Positions 8,209 through 17,155 are shown, counted from the stretch's first letter. The stretch is DNA of 63,010 nucleotides from an uncultured Bacteriovoracaceae bacterium (GCA_937923325.1 CAKZUQ010000012.1:1-63010); one strand, 5' to 3'. A program made the numbers and translations. Notes: generated from the letters alone by a model not told the origin.

Positions 8209-9210
8209 CTAAAATTTTAAAAGTGTTGCACCACTAGTTAAACCTGCTCCAAATGCAGCAAATAAAAGAGTGTCACCTCTTTTTATTCTACCATCTGCAA
8301 TAGCCTCTGTTAGGGCAATTGGTATAGAGGCAGATGATGTATTTGCATATTTTTCAACATTACATACTACTTTTTCCATTGGGTAGTTTAAAAGTTTTGC
8401 AGTTGTTTCAATAATTCTAAGATTTGCTTGATGAGGTATAAACCAATCTATATCCTCTGTTGTTAGGTTATTTCTTTTTAATAAAGTAGTGCAGTGTTTG
8501 GCCATTGTCTTTACAGCATTTTTAAATACAACTTGTCCTTCCATTGTTACAAATTGTTCTTTTTTATCTAAAACGTCATGAGTAATAGGAGCTTTACTCC
8601 CACCTTTATAAAGAATTAAACTTTCATCTTTAGAAGAGTCACAGCTTAGAATACTATCTAGGATAGCTGAACCATTCTCTTCTTCAGATCTAGATAAAAC
8701 TGTTGCTCCGGATCCATCGCCAAAGAGAATGCACGAACTTCTATCTTCCCAATTATTAAACGCAGATGTCATTTCAGTTCCAACAACTAATACGTTTTTG
8801 TAAACTCCAGTTTGAATAAGAGAGTTTGCAATTGTTAGCCCATAAACCCAACCTGTACAAGCAGCATTTATATCTATACATGCACAATTGTTTTCAATAC
8901 CTAATACCTTTTGTAATTGAGATGCTGTATTTGGAAAAAACATATCTGGTAGTGTGACTGAGAATATAATCATCTCTATATCATTTGGATTGAGACCTGC
9001 TTTTTCAATTGCTGACTTTGCCGCATGAAGGGCCATACCGCTTGGATATTCCTTCTTGTCATCAGAAGCAATTCTTCTTTCTTTTATTCCAGTTCTTTGC
9101 ACAATCCATTCATCATTGGTATCAACCATTTTAGATAAATCTTCATTAGTTAGAATTTTTTCTGGAACAAACATTCCTGCAGAAGCAATTTTTGTATTAT
9201 ATGTTTTCAT
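8209..9210 (-). CDS. fabH: 3-oxoacyl-ACP synthase III (KAS III)
   Basis: The 333-residue protein begins fatty acid synthesis by condensing an acyl-CoA with malonyl-ACP. The Cys-His-Asn triad is visible: Cys in NAACTGWVYGL, His in IPHQANLRI and Asn in ANTSSASIPIAL; the C-terminal FAAFGAGLTSG loop is intact. The ribosome site is AAGGAA. The gene begins only about 20 bp after the T-tract of a strong terminator that follows rpmF, so expression depends on readthrough or on a promoter hidden upstream within 9271-9335. The usual plsX gene between rpmF and fabH is absent. Confidence 0.96.
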   Translation of the reverse strand: MKTYNTKIASAGMFVPEKILTNEDLSKMVDTNDEWIVQRTGIKERRIASDDKKEYPSGMALHAAKSAIEKAGLNPNDIEMIIFSVTLPDMFFPNTASQLQKVLGIENNCACIDINAACTGWVYGLTIANSLIQTGVYKNVLVVGTEMTSAFNNWEDRSSCILFGDGSGATVLSRSEEENGSAILDSILSCDSSKDESLILYKGGSKAPITHDVLDKKEQFVTMEGQVVFKNAVKTMAKHCTTLLKRNNLTTEDIDWFIPHQANLRIIETTAKLLNYPMEKVVCNVEKYANTSSASIPIALTEAIADGRIKRGDTLLFAAFGAGLTSGATLLKF

Positions 9211-9231
9211 GATATTCCTTAAACTTGTGAT

Positions 9232-9270
9232 AAAAAAAAACCTTCATCTAAAATATAGTTTAGATGAAGG
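9232..9270 (-). terminator. Strong terminator between rpmF and fabH
   Basis: CCTTCATCTAAA (9241-9252) and its exact reverse complement (9259-9270) form a 12-bp perfect stem with a six-base loop. On the minus strand nine T residues follow (9240-9232). It terminates transcription from rpmF and lies about 20 bp before the fabH start, so it may act as an attenuator for the fab genes. Confidence 0.9.
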
Positions 9271-9335
9271 TTTGTATTTGATACTTGTTAATTTTTCTTA
9301 TTTAACAAAAGAATTAAAGTTGTAACTTAAGTTTA

Positions 9336-9548
9336 TTAAGCTTGTACTTCTTCTTCAGTTTCTTTAACTTTTACAGTAAAAATTTCTTTACCTTTGTAAG
9401 TTCCACAACTTGAACAAGCATGGTTTGGCATAGTCAAATCACCACAGCTTGGGCATGTCATTGGATGCTTTCTGTATTCTTTATGATGTTGACCTGCTCT
9501 TCTTTTACCTTTTCTAGATACAGATGTTTTCTTCTTAGGAACTGCCAT
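9336..9548 (-). CDS. rpmF: 50S ribosomal protein L32
   Basis: This 70-residue basic protein begins MAVPKKKTSVSRKGKRRAGQ, the universal L32 start, followed by a zinc-ribbon with two CxxC knuckles (CPSCGDLTMPNHACSSCG), i.e. the zinc-binding form. It is part of the large ribosomal subunit. It follows the YceD-like gene, the usual partner, and is closed by the terminator at 9232-9270. Confidence 0.97.
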   Translation of the reverse strand: MAVPKKKTSVSRKGKRRAGQHHKEYRKHPMTCPSCGDLTMPNHACSSCGTYKGKEIFTVKVKETEEEVQA

Positions 9549-9654
9549 AATATTCTCCGATATAACTTATTATTTTTTATGTATTAAAAATTAGAGTACT
9601 TATTTAATATAATATATTTATTCTTGCAATAATTTTTTTACTAAAAGTGGATCT

Positions 9655-10200
9655 TTATTGCTTTATAACCTTTTCTAGGTCGTTTAAGTCATGTTTAACT
9701 TCTAAACTCGGGTACTGGTCGATGTTTAGATAAATTAATTCGTTTATTGCTTCTTTTAAAGATATTTTGCGCTCTGAGTAAAAGTATAACTCATATAAAT
9801 CATTATCAATAAATGTCTCTGTTTGATCTTTAAATTGATCGTTTGCTTCAAGACTAAGGTCTACAAAGCATGCCTTAAGATCGACAATTAAAGACATAGG
9901 CATATCTTTTAAAGTATTTACGCACTTTGTCTTATAGTGAGTTTCTATTTCTCCAGTTATTAAGAAGTATTCAGCGAGTTCATTTTTAAACTTTTTAACA
10001 AGGTGAAGGTCAATATCAATAGATGTCTCTTCTATGAGTTGTTCAGGGTCTTTTTCATCAGCGTTTTCATTAAGTTCTAGTAATACGTCTTTTACCCACA
10101 ATGTATCCTTATTAAGAGTTACGTTAAAATCTTTGTTAAGGGGGAACTTTGTGATGTTATAATCACCGTCAGCGTTGTTTGTGTTAAATAATTCACTCAT
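9655..10200 (-). CDS. YceD/DUF177-family protein
   Basis: This 181-residue acidic protein precedes rpmF, the conserved position of YceD (DUF177). The body fits the family pattern: a beta-rich N-terminal part, a central ETHYKTKCVNTL segment matching the usual 'C.R.L' region, and a C-terminal acidic region with a DLYELYFYSERKISL segment and a LNIDQYPSLEVK tail. In plants and Escherichia coli the family has been linked to 23S rRNA accumulation. Only weak sequence conservation is visible, so context carries much of the call. It is divergent from the shikimate kinase gene. Confidence 0.7.
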   Translation of the reverse strand: MSELFNTNNADGDYNITKFPLNKDFNVTLNKDTLWVKDVLLELNENADEKDPEQLIEETSIDIDLHLVKKFKNELAEYFLITGEIETHYKTKCVNTLKDMPMSLIVDLKACFVDLSLEANDQFKDQTETFIDNDLYELYFYSERKISLKEAINELIYLNIDQYPSLEVKHDLNDLEKVIKQ

Positions 10201-10263
10201 TATATATGGCCTCTTTTTAAAGCACTATTTATAACCTAAACTACTATATGTGAAAAGGTAGGA

Positions 10264-10728
10264 ATGAAAATTATAATTTATGGTTTTACTGGTAGTGGGA
10301 AAACGACATATTTAGAGAAACTCAAAAATGATGTAGATCTATCTACTCATAACTTTATTGACTTAGATAGCTATATCTTCAATAAGCACGCTAAGGGTCT
10401 AAACTCCTTAGCTGAACTGATTGATTTAAAGGGGTGGGTTTGGTTTAGACAGTGTGAAGAGTCTGAGTTTAAACACTTATTAACTTTGGAAAAAGTTGTA
10501 CTCTCTCTTGGGGGGGGGAGTGTTTCCTTAAAATTAATTGAATATATTTCAAATTTTAATGATATTTATGGTGTTTACCTCAATGAGAGCTTTGTAACTT
10601 GTTGGAATCGCATAAAAAATGACCCTTCTAGACCGATTGTCTTTAATGGTGAAGAGAAATGCAAAGTATTATATAATAAACGAAAAAAATTATTTCAAAA
10701 ACTGGAGAAGACATGTTTAAAACTCTAA
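10264..10728 (+). CDS. aroK: Shikimate kinase
   Basis: The 154-residue protein phosphorylates shikimate in aromatic amino acid synthesis. It has a Walker A GFTGSGKTT (residues 7-15), the substrate-binding DLDSYI (Asp33, Asp35 region), a WFRQCEESEF block (Arg and Glu of the FR..E motif), VLSLGGGS and a lid segment DPSRPIV. It is slightly short for the family (about 165-175). The LGGGS motif is encoded by a run of nine G residues (10510-10518), unusual in this AT-rich DNA and prone to slippage. The end overlaps the next small secreted gene by 16 bases. Confidence 0.9.
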   Translation: MKIIIYGFTGSGKTTYLEKLKNDVDLSTHNFIDLDSYIFNKHAKGLNSLAELIDLKGWVWFRQCEESEFKHLLTLEKVVLSLGGGSVSLKLIEYISNFNDIYGVYLNESFVTCWNRIKNDPSRPIVFNGEEKCKVLYNKRKKLFQKLEKTCLKL

Positions 10729-10994
10729 TTGTTTTTTTATTTAGTTTCGGTTCATTCGCATGTGCATTACCTGAAGTTGAGCTGCAAAAACAAGTGTTTA
10801 CGACGTTAATTAGTGAGCACTCCTCTGGAGTTAAAGAGGATAGAGTTAAGACAATTAGAAAAATTGATTTTTTTGTAACGAATCGAGTTAGATTTCTATA
10901 TGTTTCACAGTCAAATAAAATAAAAAATATGATTCAAACTTATAAAGTTGATAGTGAGTGTAAAATTTCTTTAGATCCACCACTTTTTAAGTAG
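10713..10994 (+). CDS. Small secreted protein of unknown function
   Basis: The 93-residue product starts with a signal peptide (MFKTLIVFLFSFGSFACA, cleavage probably after ACA near residue 18). The remainder is lysine-rich with a single later cysteine and a predicted beta/alpha mixture; I recognise no family. The gene overlaps the end of aroK by 16 bases and is followed by 46 bp before the next gene, so it is likely cotranscribed with both. Confidence 0.6.
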   Translation: MFKTLIVFLFSFGSFACALPEVELQKQVFTTLISEHSSGVKEDRVKTIRKIDFFVTNRVRFLYVSQSNKIKNMIQTYKVDSECKISLDPPLFK

Positions 10995-11040
10995 GCTCTA
11001 TTCTTTGACAAGCTGCAAGTCATAATGGAATAATTATTTT

Positions 11041-12405
11041 ATGACTTTAGAATTAAAAAAATTTCAAATATCTATACTTAGTTCCGACTTAAAAAAATCT
11101 CAGAACATTTCTTTGGCCCTAAGAGAGTTCAATATTTACGCTAGTATATTTGTTAGCTTAGAAGAACTTTTAATGAGCTTTACAAAAAATAAGTATGATT
11201 TAAACATTGTAGATGTGAGTTCTGTAAATGAGGGAATTTTAAACTTAAATAATAACACTAGTTTTAAAGCTGATAAAATGAACTATTCTTTATTTTACGA
11301 TGATAGCTCTTCTCATGCTTTAGACATTCTGGATCAGTCATATTTTGAACAAGCTTTAGGACTTTTAAATTTAAACATTACTCTAAAACCGCAGATTACT
11401 GGATTATTGTCAAAATTAGTAAAGTTCAATTCATCTTACAATTCTTTAGTAAGTGCTAAGAGTGAAGTTAGATCTCTTTCTATTAAAAATTTGAACCTTG
11501 AAAGAGAGTCTATTTCTTTTAACGATACAATTAGATGTTATGAGTCTTTTACCAACTTTTTAGATGGCTTTAAAGGAAGTGAAGACTTTTTAAGTAAAAT
11601 ATCTAACTCTTTAGAAAATTGGAAAGATTGTTATAGCTTTTCATTGTTAAGTTATAATGAAAAAACAAATAGACTAAATTCTTTAAACTTAAGCTCATCA
11701 AAGTATAAGAATCTTCTTGGTATGGAGCTCTCTAAGAGAAGCTTATTTAATGAAACATTCTTTGATATGCTTGTAAATGCTTACCAAGATAAGTTTAACT
11801 CAAATGCAAAAGCAGTTAGTATTAGTGTTGATAATCAGCTGATTTTAATCGGAGAATTTAATAGCGACTTAAAAGAAGAAAAAGCATGGAATTACTTTGC
11901 AAACTCTTTGTCATTAATCGGGAATGATATTTTTGATATACCTGTTCAAAAAGATGAAACAGACTTTTTTAAATTCTTAAATAAAATCGATGATGAGTAT
12001 TTTAATAAAGGAAAATCTGAAACAAAGTATTTAACAATAGACCTAAGACCTTTAGCTGATTTTGTAACTTCTAAATATACGAGTCGTTTTTATTGGGAAG
12101 AATTTATCAACGCTTTTGAGGAAGTTATAAAAAGCAATCAAAATATGGATGTTAAGATAACAAGGTGTGCAACTATTTCTATGTTTGTTGGTGTAGATGG
12201 ACTGAGGTTGAAAGAGTGTTATGACTTACTTAAATTAAAAATAAAAGATTTCAATTACTGGGATTATTTTGCAGATAGATCTGTGATTTTTTCTTCAAAA
12301 TCTTACCCAACGCTTAATCTAACAGCGACTTCTTCTTCTGGAGTTATTAGAGCTATAAGTTCAAGCGCAAGAGTCAATTTATCTAACAGATTTATGGAAA
12401 AATGA
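11041..12405 (+). CDS. Predicted signalling protein with degenerate receiver-like N-terminus
   Basis: The 454-residue protein has no signal peptide or membrane segment. Residues about 8-65 (ISILSSDLKKSQNISLALREFN through YDLNIVDVS) resemble the first half of a CheY-type receiver, with a conserved-looking acidic residue in IVDV, but the full set of phosphorylation residues is not evident. A helical, probably coiled region follows (around 135-165, LVSAKSEVRSLSIKNLNLERES), then a mixed domain of about 280 residues that could be GAF-like. The stop overlaps the alr start (ATGA), so it is cotranscribed with alr. Function is unknown. Confidence 0.55.
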   Translation: MTLELKKFQISILSSDLKKSQNISLALREFNIYASIFVSLEELLMSFTKNKYDLNIVDVSSVNEGILNLNNNTSFKADKMNYSLFYDDSSSHALDILDQSYFEQALGLLNLNITLKPQITGLLSKLVKFNSSYNSLVSAKSEVRSLSIKNLNLERESISFNDTIRCYESFTNFLDGFKGSEDFLSKISNSLENWKDCYSFSLLSYNEKTNRLNSLNLSSSKYKNLLGMELSKRSLFNETFFDMLVNAYQDKFNSNAKAVSISVDNQLILIGEFNSDLKEEKAWNYFANSLSLIGNDIFDIPVQKDETDFFKFLNKIDDEYFNKGKSETKYLTIDLRPLADFVTSKYTSRFYWEEFINAFEEVIKSNQNMDVKITRCATISMFVGVDGLRLKECYDLLKLKIKDFNYWDYFADRSVIFSSKSYPTLNLTATSSSGVIRAISSSARVNLSNRFMEK

Positions 12406-13490
12406 AAAAAAGAAGGGCCCTAAGTTCTTTTAAGGTAAACTTAACTAAGCTAAAAAATAACTTCAATCAATTAAGAAAACTTTCGAAATCAAAAGTTATC
12501 TTTATGGTTAAGGCAAATGCTTATGGACATGGGCTTAGTAAAGTTGTTAATTATTGTGAACAAGAGGATCTATGCTCAGACTTTGGTGTTGCTTCTATAG
12601 ATGAACTCTCTCAACTTAAGAGTCTAGAGAAGTCTAGTTTTTGGGTCTTTAGTGAAGTTGATTTAGAAAACAATATCGATCTCTATAAAAAAGGTAATGT
12701 TATACCTGTGCTTTCTAATATAGAGGACCTTAAGTTTTACTTAACGAATATTTCCAAATCTAATATCTGCATAAAACTGGATACAGGAATGAATAGATTA
12801 GGGTTTAAAGAGTCTGAACTAAACTCTGTTTTTGATATTTTAAGCTCCCAAAAAGTCAAAAAGGTAAAGCATTTAATGACTCACTTCAGTTCTTCATACT
12901 TTGAGATAACAAGAGAATCCAAAGTCATGTCCCAGTGGAAACTTTTTAATCGTATGGTTGAGACGTTTAGATCCAAATCAATTAAAGTTGAAGAAACATC
13001 TTGTTCTAACTCTGGTTCTATTGAGCAAGATTTTAAAGATGAGTCAACGCATATTCGTCCAGGCTTAATGATGTATGGGTTAAGTGCTAATGAAATCTTT
13101 AATGAAAAAAAGGATCGTGGTTTTAAAGTTTTAAGCTCTTTGGTTACTAGAGCTGTGAGCCTCAATTATTATGAAGCTGGTACTGAGATTGGATATGGTA
13201 ACAAGGTTTTGAAAAGGAGTGGGTGGATAGCAGTAATCCCTTTAGGCTATGCCGATGGAATTTTAGTTAATTATTCGGGAGCTAAAGTCTACTCTAATAA
13301 CCAAGAAGGATATATCTGGGGAAGAACAAACATGGATATGGCATTTGTTTACTTTAAAGAAAGGCCACAAAATGAAGAAATAACAATCTGGTCAGATAAC
13401 TTAGGAGAGTTTTGTAGTCAGGTTCGCTCAATTCCTTATCAAGTCTTAACAACCATTTCTCAAAGAGTTCCAAAAGTTTATGAATTTTAA
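12402..13490 (+). CDS. alr: Alanine racemase
   Basis: The 362-residue protein makes D-alanine for peptidoglycan. The pyridoxal-phosphate lysine lies in MVKANAYGHGL (about residue 38), and CSNSGSIEQ, RPGLMMYGLS, the GYGNKVL tyrosine motif (second catalytic base), PLGYADG and NMDMAF follow in the expected order. Length is normal. The start overlaps the stop of the preceding regulator-like gene. No second alr is visible in the window. Confidence 0.95.
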   Translation: MKKRRALSSFKVNLTKLKNNFNQLRKLSKSKVIFMVKANAYGHGLSKVVNYCEQEDLCSDFGVASIDELSQLKSLEKSSFWVFSEVDLENNIDLYKKGNVIPVLSNIEDLKFYLTNISKSNICIKLDTGMNRLGFKESELNSVFDILSSQKVKKVKHLMTHFSSSYFEITRESKVMSQWKLFNRMVETFRSKSIKVEETSCSNSGSIEQDFKDESTHIRPGLMMYGLSANEIFNEKKDRGFKVLSSLVTRAVSLNYYEAGTEIGYGNKVLKRSGWIAVIPLGYADGILVNYSGAKVYSNNQEGYIWGRTNMDMAFVYFKERPQNEEITIWSDNLGEFCSQVRSIPYQVLTTISQRVPKVYEF

Positions 13491-13533
13491 ATAAACTGAT
13501 TTTAATCTCAATATTTATAGATTAGAATTTCTT

Positions 13534-14325
13534 ATGATTAAAATGATAGAAAAACCTGTTGCCTCACTGGGGAAGACAATTTTAGAAGTTTCTCCAGCTT
13601 TGGGACGTATAACAATTTATATGATTCAGTGTTTATCTTGGTTTTTCAGACCTCCGCTAAGAGTGAAGCTATTTTTTGAGCAAATGGTTTTTATGGGGAA
13701 TAAAAGTTTATTCATTGTCATTTTGACTTCATCATTCTCTGGGATGGTATTCGCTTATCAAATTTATCTTGGGTTTACTGCATTTAGTGTTGATTCATTT
13801 GTTGGTCCCATTGTTGCTATTGCAGTTTGTAAAGAATTAGCTCCTGTGTTTACAGGGCTTGTTGTTGCTGGTCGATGTGGCGCTGCCATGGCGGCACAAA
13901 TCGGTACGATGAAGGTCACTGAACAAGTAGATGCACTTGAAGTCATGGGTGTAAACAGTATTCAATATCTTGCTGTTCCTAGAGTTTTTGCAACAGTTGT
14001 AACTATGCCAATGTTGGCGATGGTCTTTATGCTTATTGCAAATATTGGATCATATGTAATTGGTGTTCATGTTTTAAATATTGATGGAGTTATATATTTT
14101 TCTAAAATAAGTGACTTTATGAATGTTAAAATGGTGTTTGAAGGTCTTATAAAGTCTGCAGTATTTGGATATTTAATTGCAGTGATAGGTACTTATCAAG
14201 GATTTTCTGTAAAAGGTGGAGCAGAAGGTGTTGGTAAGGGGACGAATATGGCCGTAGTCTGGGGAATGGTAATGGTTTTAATTACTGACTTCTTTTTAAC
14301 AGCTCTTTTAGCGAAGGTTATGTAA
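13534..14325 (+). CDS. mlaE: MlaE-type lipid ABC transporter permease
   Basis: The 263-residue integral membrane protein has several hydrophobic helices and the hallmark of the family: KELAPVFTGLVVAGRCGAAMAAQIGTM with the conserved E and GR, followed by VTEQVDALEVMGVN. With MlaF and MlaD it forms an inner-membrane complex moving phospholipids between the membranes. The next gene begins directly at the following base. The ribosome site is weak. A 43-bp gap separates it from alr. Confidence 0.94.
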   Translation: MIKMIEKPVASLGKTILEVSPALGRITIYMIQCLSWFFRPPLRVKLFFEQMVFMGNKSLFIVILTSSFSGMVFAYQIYLGFTAFSVDSFVGPIVAIAVCKELAPVFTGLVVAGRCGAAMAAQIGTMKVTEQVDALEVMGVNSIQYLAVPRVFATVVTMPMLAMVFMLIANIGSYVIGVHVLNIDGVIYFSKISDFMNVKMVFEGLIKSAVFGYLIAVIGTYQGFSVKGGAEGVGKGTNMAVVWGMVMVLITDFFLTALLAKVM

Positions 14326-15072
14326 GTGGAATATACTGTAGAATTTAATCATTTAACAAAAACATTCGGTACGCATACTGTTCTTAACGGACTTGATTTT
14401 AACATTCACACTGGAAAGATCACTACGATTTTAGGATTTTCTGGCGCTGGAAAGTCTACACTTTTAAAGCATATATTAGGTATTCATCATCCAAGTAAAG
14501 GTGATGTCGTGGTTCTTGGACAAAATTTAAAAAAATTAAATGATTCAAAAATGAGAGATTTTAGAACAAATTTTGGAATGCTATTTCAGTATGCAGCTCT
14601 TTTTGACTCGATGACAAATTATGAAAATGTTGCTTTTCCATTAAGAGAATTTACTAAGTTATCTGAAAAAGAAATCAATGCAAAGGTTTTAGATTTAATG
14701 ATACAAGTCGGACTAGAAGAAGTTTCTTATCATAAATTACCCTCAGAAATTTCCGGGGGAATGAGAAAAAGAGTTGGACTGGCAAGAGCTTTAGCTCTCG
14801 AACCAAAAGTTATGCTATATGATGAGCCAACTACAGGTCTTGATCCAATAACTACTCATATGGTAGACGATCTTATAAGGTCTACACATCAAAACAATTC
14901 CCATGTACCTATGACAAGTATTATAATTTCTCACGATGTATCTGCTACTTTAAGAATATCTGACTATGTTGCTTTTTTAGAACATGGACAAGTTGTGGAA
15001 CATAGTAGTGTCGAAGATTTTAAAAATTCTAAAAACCCTATAATCAAAAAATTCTTAGAGCTTTCAAAGTGA
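14326..15072 (+). CDS. mlaF: MlaF-type lipid ABC transporter ATPase
   Basis: The 248-residue ABC ATPase starts at GTG with AAGG eight bases upstream. Motifs are Walker A GFSGAGKST (about residues 38-46), Q-loop FQYAALF, signature ISGGMRKRVGLARAL, Walker B VMLYDEPTTGLDP and the switch His in IISHD. The 'SGGMRKRVGLARA' form is characteristic of MlaF/MkL-type lipid importers. It powers the MlaE permease encoded directly upstream. Confidence 0.95.
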   Translation: MEYTVEFNHLTKTFGTHTVLNGLDFNIHTGKITTILGFSGAGKSTLLKHILGIHHPSKGDVVVLGQNLKKLNDSKMRDFRTNFGMLFQYAALFDSMTNYENVAFPLREFTKLSEKEINAKVLDLMIQVGLEEVSYHKLPSEISGGMRKRVGLARALALEPKVMLYDEPTTGLDPITTHMVDDLIRSTHQNNSHVPMTSIIISHDVSATLRISDYVAFLEHGQVVEHSSVEDFKNSKNPIIKKFLELSK

Positions 15073-15180
15073 TTTACTCTTTTTTTTTTAGGAAAACCTT
15101 TCCTTGTTAATAATTGCTTAAGTAATTAAGTCTAATGAGTTAGAATATCATGTATAACTAATACTTTTTAAGGATAAAAT

Positions 15181-16563
15181 GTGAATGAGTTAAAAGTCGG
15201 GTTTCTCGCAATATTGGCCATTGTATCAATGGTAATTGTATCAATGACAATTACGTCAAATAAATCTGGATTTGGAAATTATATAAGCTATAAAACAATT
15301 TTAAAGGATGCTACTGGAATCTATGAGCAGTCTTCTATTAAAGTTGCTGGTATTGTTGCCGGAAGAATTCAAACAATTGAGTTAAGCGGATCACACGCAC
15401 TAGTTACGTTTGAAGTGTTAGAGCAAATTAAAATGACGAAATTTTCAACTCTAAGAATCAAGAGTGTTGGGTTCTTGGGGGATAAATACTTAGATATCTT
15501 TTTGGGAGATCCTGAAGCTAAAAGACTACCATCAGGAGCTATTGTGCAAGCCGAGGGAGGAGAGGGTTTTGAGCAACTCGGTAAAGATGCTGGAGAAATC
15601 TTAAAAGATGTAAAGGTCATTTCTCAGTCTATTCGAGAAGCAATGTATGATGATGAAAAGAGGAATGTTATTAAAGAAGTCATGGCCAACATCAATAGCT
15701 TTACTAGAGATGCTAAAAAAATTAGTGCTATGCTTGCAAGCAATTCCGGACATTTAAGTGGGGCAATTAAAAATTTAAATAAAATTACCTCTCAGTTAGC
15801 AAGAGAGACAGATCGAAATGCAGAAGAGTCTTTAATGAAAGATTTAAGTAAGCTTCAACCTATAATGGCAAATGTCGATAAAGCAGTTATGGATCTTAAA
15901 GATATTATATCGGATGTAAAAGCTGGAAATGGTACTGTTGGGAAGCTACTGAGAGACGAAGAGGTTATTGATAAGGTATCAGAAACTCTTTCTGGCGTTA
16001 ACAGAATTGTTAATAGAGTAAATAACTTTAAAACAGATATCAGTCTTTATTCTGGAGCGACGTTTAGTGAAGGAAGCCGTACGGAGCTAAATGTTGATTT
16101 AATCCCGTCTCCAGAGAAATTCTTCAGAGTTGGTCTTATTCAAACGGACTTCGGTAGAGATGTGAAAGATATTCAAGAAGTTACAACTACTAGTGGAGGT
16201 GCTTCGACTTCTGTAGAAACAACAAAAATTAGTGAAACAGATCTTAAGTTCAATCTACAAATTGGTAGAAAAATTAATAACTGGACTTTTAGAGTAGGGT
16301 TAGTTGACTCTACTGGTGGATTTGGAATAGATTATGGACTTTATCATTTAGGTTTTAGTTCAACAGTTGAAGCTTATGACTTTAGCCAAGATTTAGGTCC
16401 TGCAATAAGATTTGGTCTTGAATATAGAGTTTGGAATATCATGTATGCTAAGGCGACAGCTGAAGATATTTTTTCTAGGGATGATAATCAAGAATTTACA
16501 CTTAGTGCTGGGCTAAAATTCTCGGATGAAGATTTAGCAGCTTTATTTGGACTCGCAATTTAA
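15181..16563 (+). CDS. mlaD: MlaD-type MCE protein with beta-rich C-terminal extension
   Basis: The 460-residue protein starts at GTG (AAGGA six bases upstream; an ATG one base pair out of frame is followed by a stop). An N-terminal anchor helix (about 6-26) precedes one MCE domain (about 33-115, GIYEQSSIKVAGIVAGRI and VGFLGDKYLDIFLGD). A long helical region follows (about 130-285), then about 170 residues of alternating strands (KFNLQIGRKINNWTFRVGLV and later repeats) ending in LSAGLKF. Ordinary MlaD is about 180 residues. The extension looks like an outer-membrane type beta domain, so this protein might bridge both membranes. It lies 108 bp after mlaF. Confidence 0.9.
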   Translation: MNELKVGFLAILAIVSMVIVSMTITSNKSGFGNYISYKTILKDATGIYEQSSIKVAGIVAGRIQTIELSGSHALVTFEVLEQIKMTKFSTLRIKSVGFLGDKYLDIFLGDPEAKRLPSGAIVQAEGGEGFEQLGKDAGEILKDVKVISQSIREAMYDDEKRNVIKEVMANINSFTRDAKKISAMLASNSGHLSGAIKNLNKITSQLARETDRNAEESLMKDLSKLQPIMANVDKAVMDLKDIISDVKAGNGTVGKLLRDEEVIDKVSETLSGVNRIVNRVNNFKTDISLYSGATFSEGSRTELNVDLIPSPEKFFRVGLIQTDFGRDVKDIQEVTTTSGGASTSVETTKISETDLKFNLQIGRKINNWTFRVGLVDSTGGFGIDYGLYHLGFSSTVEAYDFSQDLGPAIRFGLEYRVWNIMYAKATAEDIFSRDDNQEFTLSAGLKFSDEDLAALFGLAI

Positions 16564-16564
16564 T

Positions 16565-17155
16565 ATGAATAAAAATTGGTTAATTAGAACAAAAAATAAT
16601 CATATTCTAGGGCCAGTCTCCTTAGAAAAGATTAAAACTCTATTAGAGAATAGGTCTTTGAACTCAGAGGATGAACTGTGTTCAGGAAATGGTTACTGGT
16701 TTAGCGTTAAAGAGGACCAATTAGTAGAAAAGTATATCTACAAGGAAATTCCTCAAAGCTATAATCCAATTACTGAAGCTAAAACTGTAGTCGCTAGAAA
16801 ACCGATAAATGATATAGCAGACAAAGAAATTGATGAAATTCAAGATGTAACTCAGATAGGCTTAAGCTTAGATACTCTTAACGAGAATAAGTTAAATATT
16901 GAAGTTGAATTACTTGATCTAGGTGACCCACCATCCGTAGAGCTTCCTGTAAAACCCAAACGAGAGGTTAAAGAAAAAACAATAACTAAGGCCGAAGAGC
17001 TTAATGAAGAGATTAAAGAGTTTAGTACAACTGAGCTTAGAAATGTAAAGGCCCTTAATTCGACAATTTTATATATAATTTCAATTTTATTTTTTATAAT
17101 TGCATTAGTTGGATTTTATTTTCGAAAGACTCTTTTAGAAAATTTCCTTGGATAA
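16565..17155 (+). CDS. GYF_2-like domain protein with C-terminal membrane anchor
   Basis: Using the ATG at 16565, just after the mlaD stop, gives 196 residues; the upstream TTG would overlap mlaD and has no ribosome site. Residues about 4-50 match the GYF_2 pattern (WLIRTKNNHILGPVSLEKI, then WFSVKE). An acidic, low-complexity middle leads to one C-terminal transmembrane helix (about 170-188, ILYIISILFFIIALVGF). Such domains usually mediate protein contacts on the cytoplasmic side. The end overlaps the next gene by 8 bases. The role is unknown, though position suggests a link to the Mla genes. Confidence 0.65.
   Translation: MNKNWLIRTKNNHILGPVSLEKIKTLLENRSLNSEDELCSGNGYWFSVKEDQLVEKYIYKEIPQSYNPITEAKTVVARKPINDIADKEIDEIQDVTQIGLSLDTLNENKLNIEVELLDLGDPPSVELPVKPKREVKEKTITKAEELNEEIKEFSTTELRNVKALNSTILYIISILFFIIALVGFYFRKTLLENFLG

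Noticed and set aside
10510..10518. G9 tract considered as a phase-variation switch
   Set aside because: It encodes the conserved GGG of an essential biosynthetic enzyme in frame; switching this gene makes little sense. Kept only as a low-interest finding.
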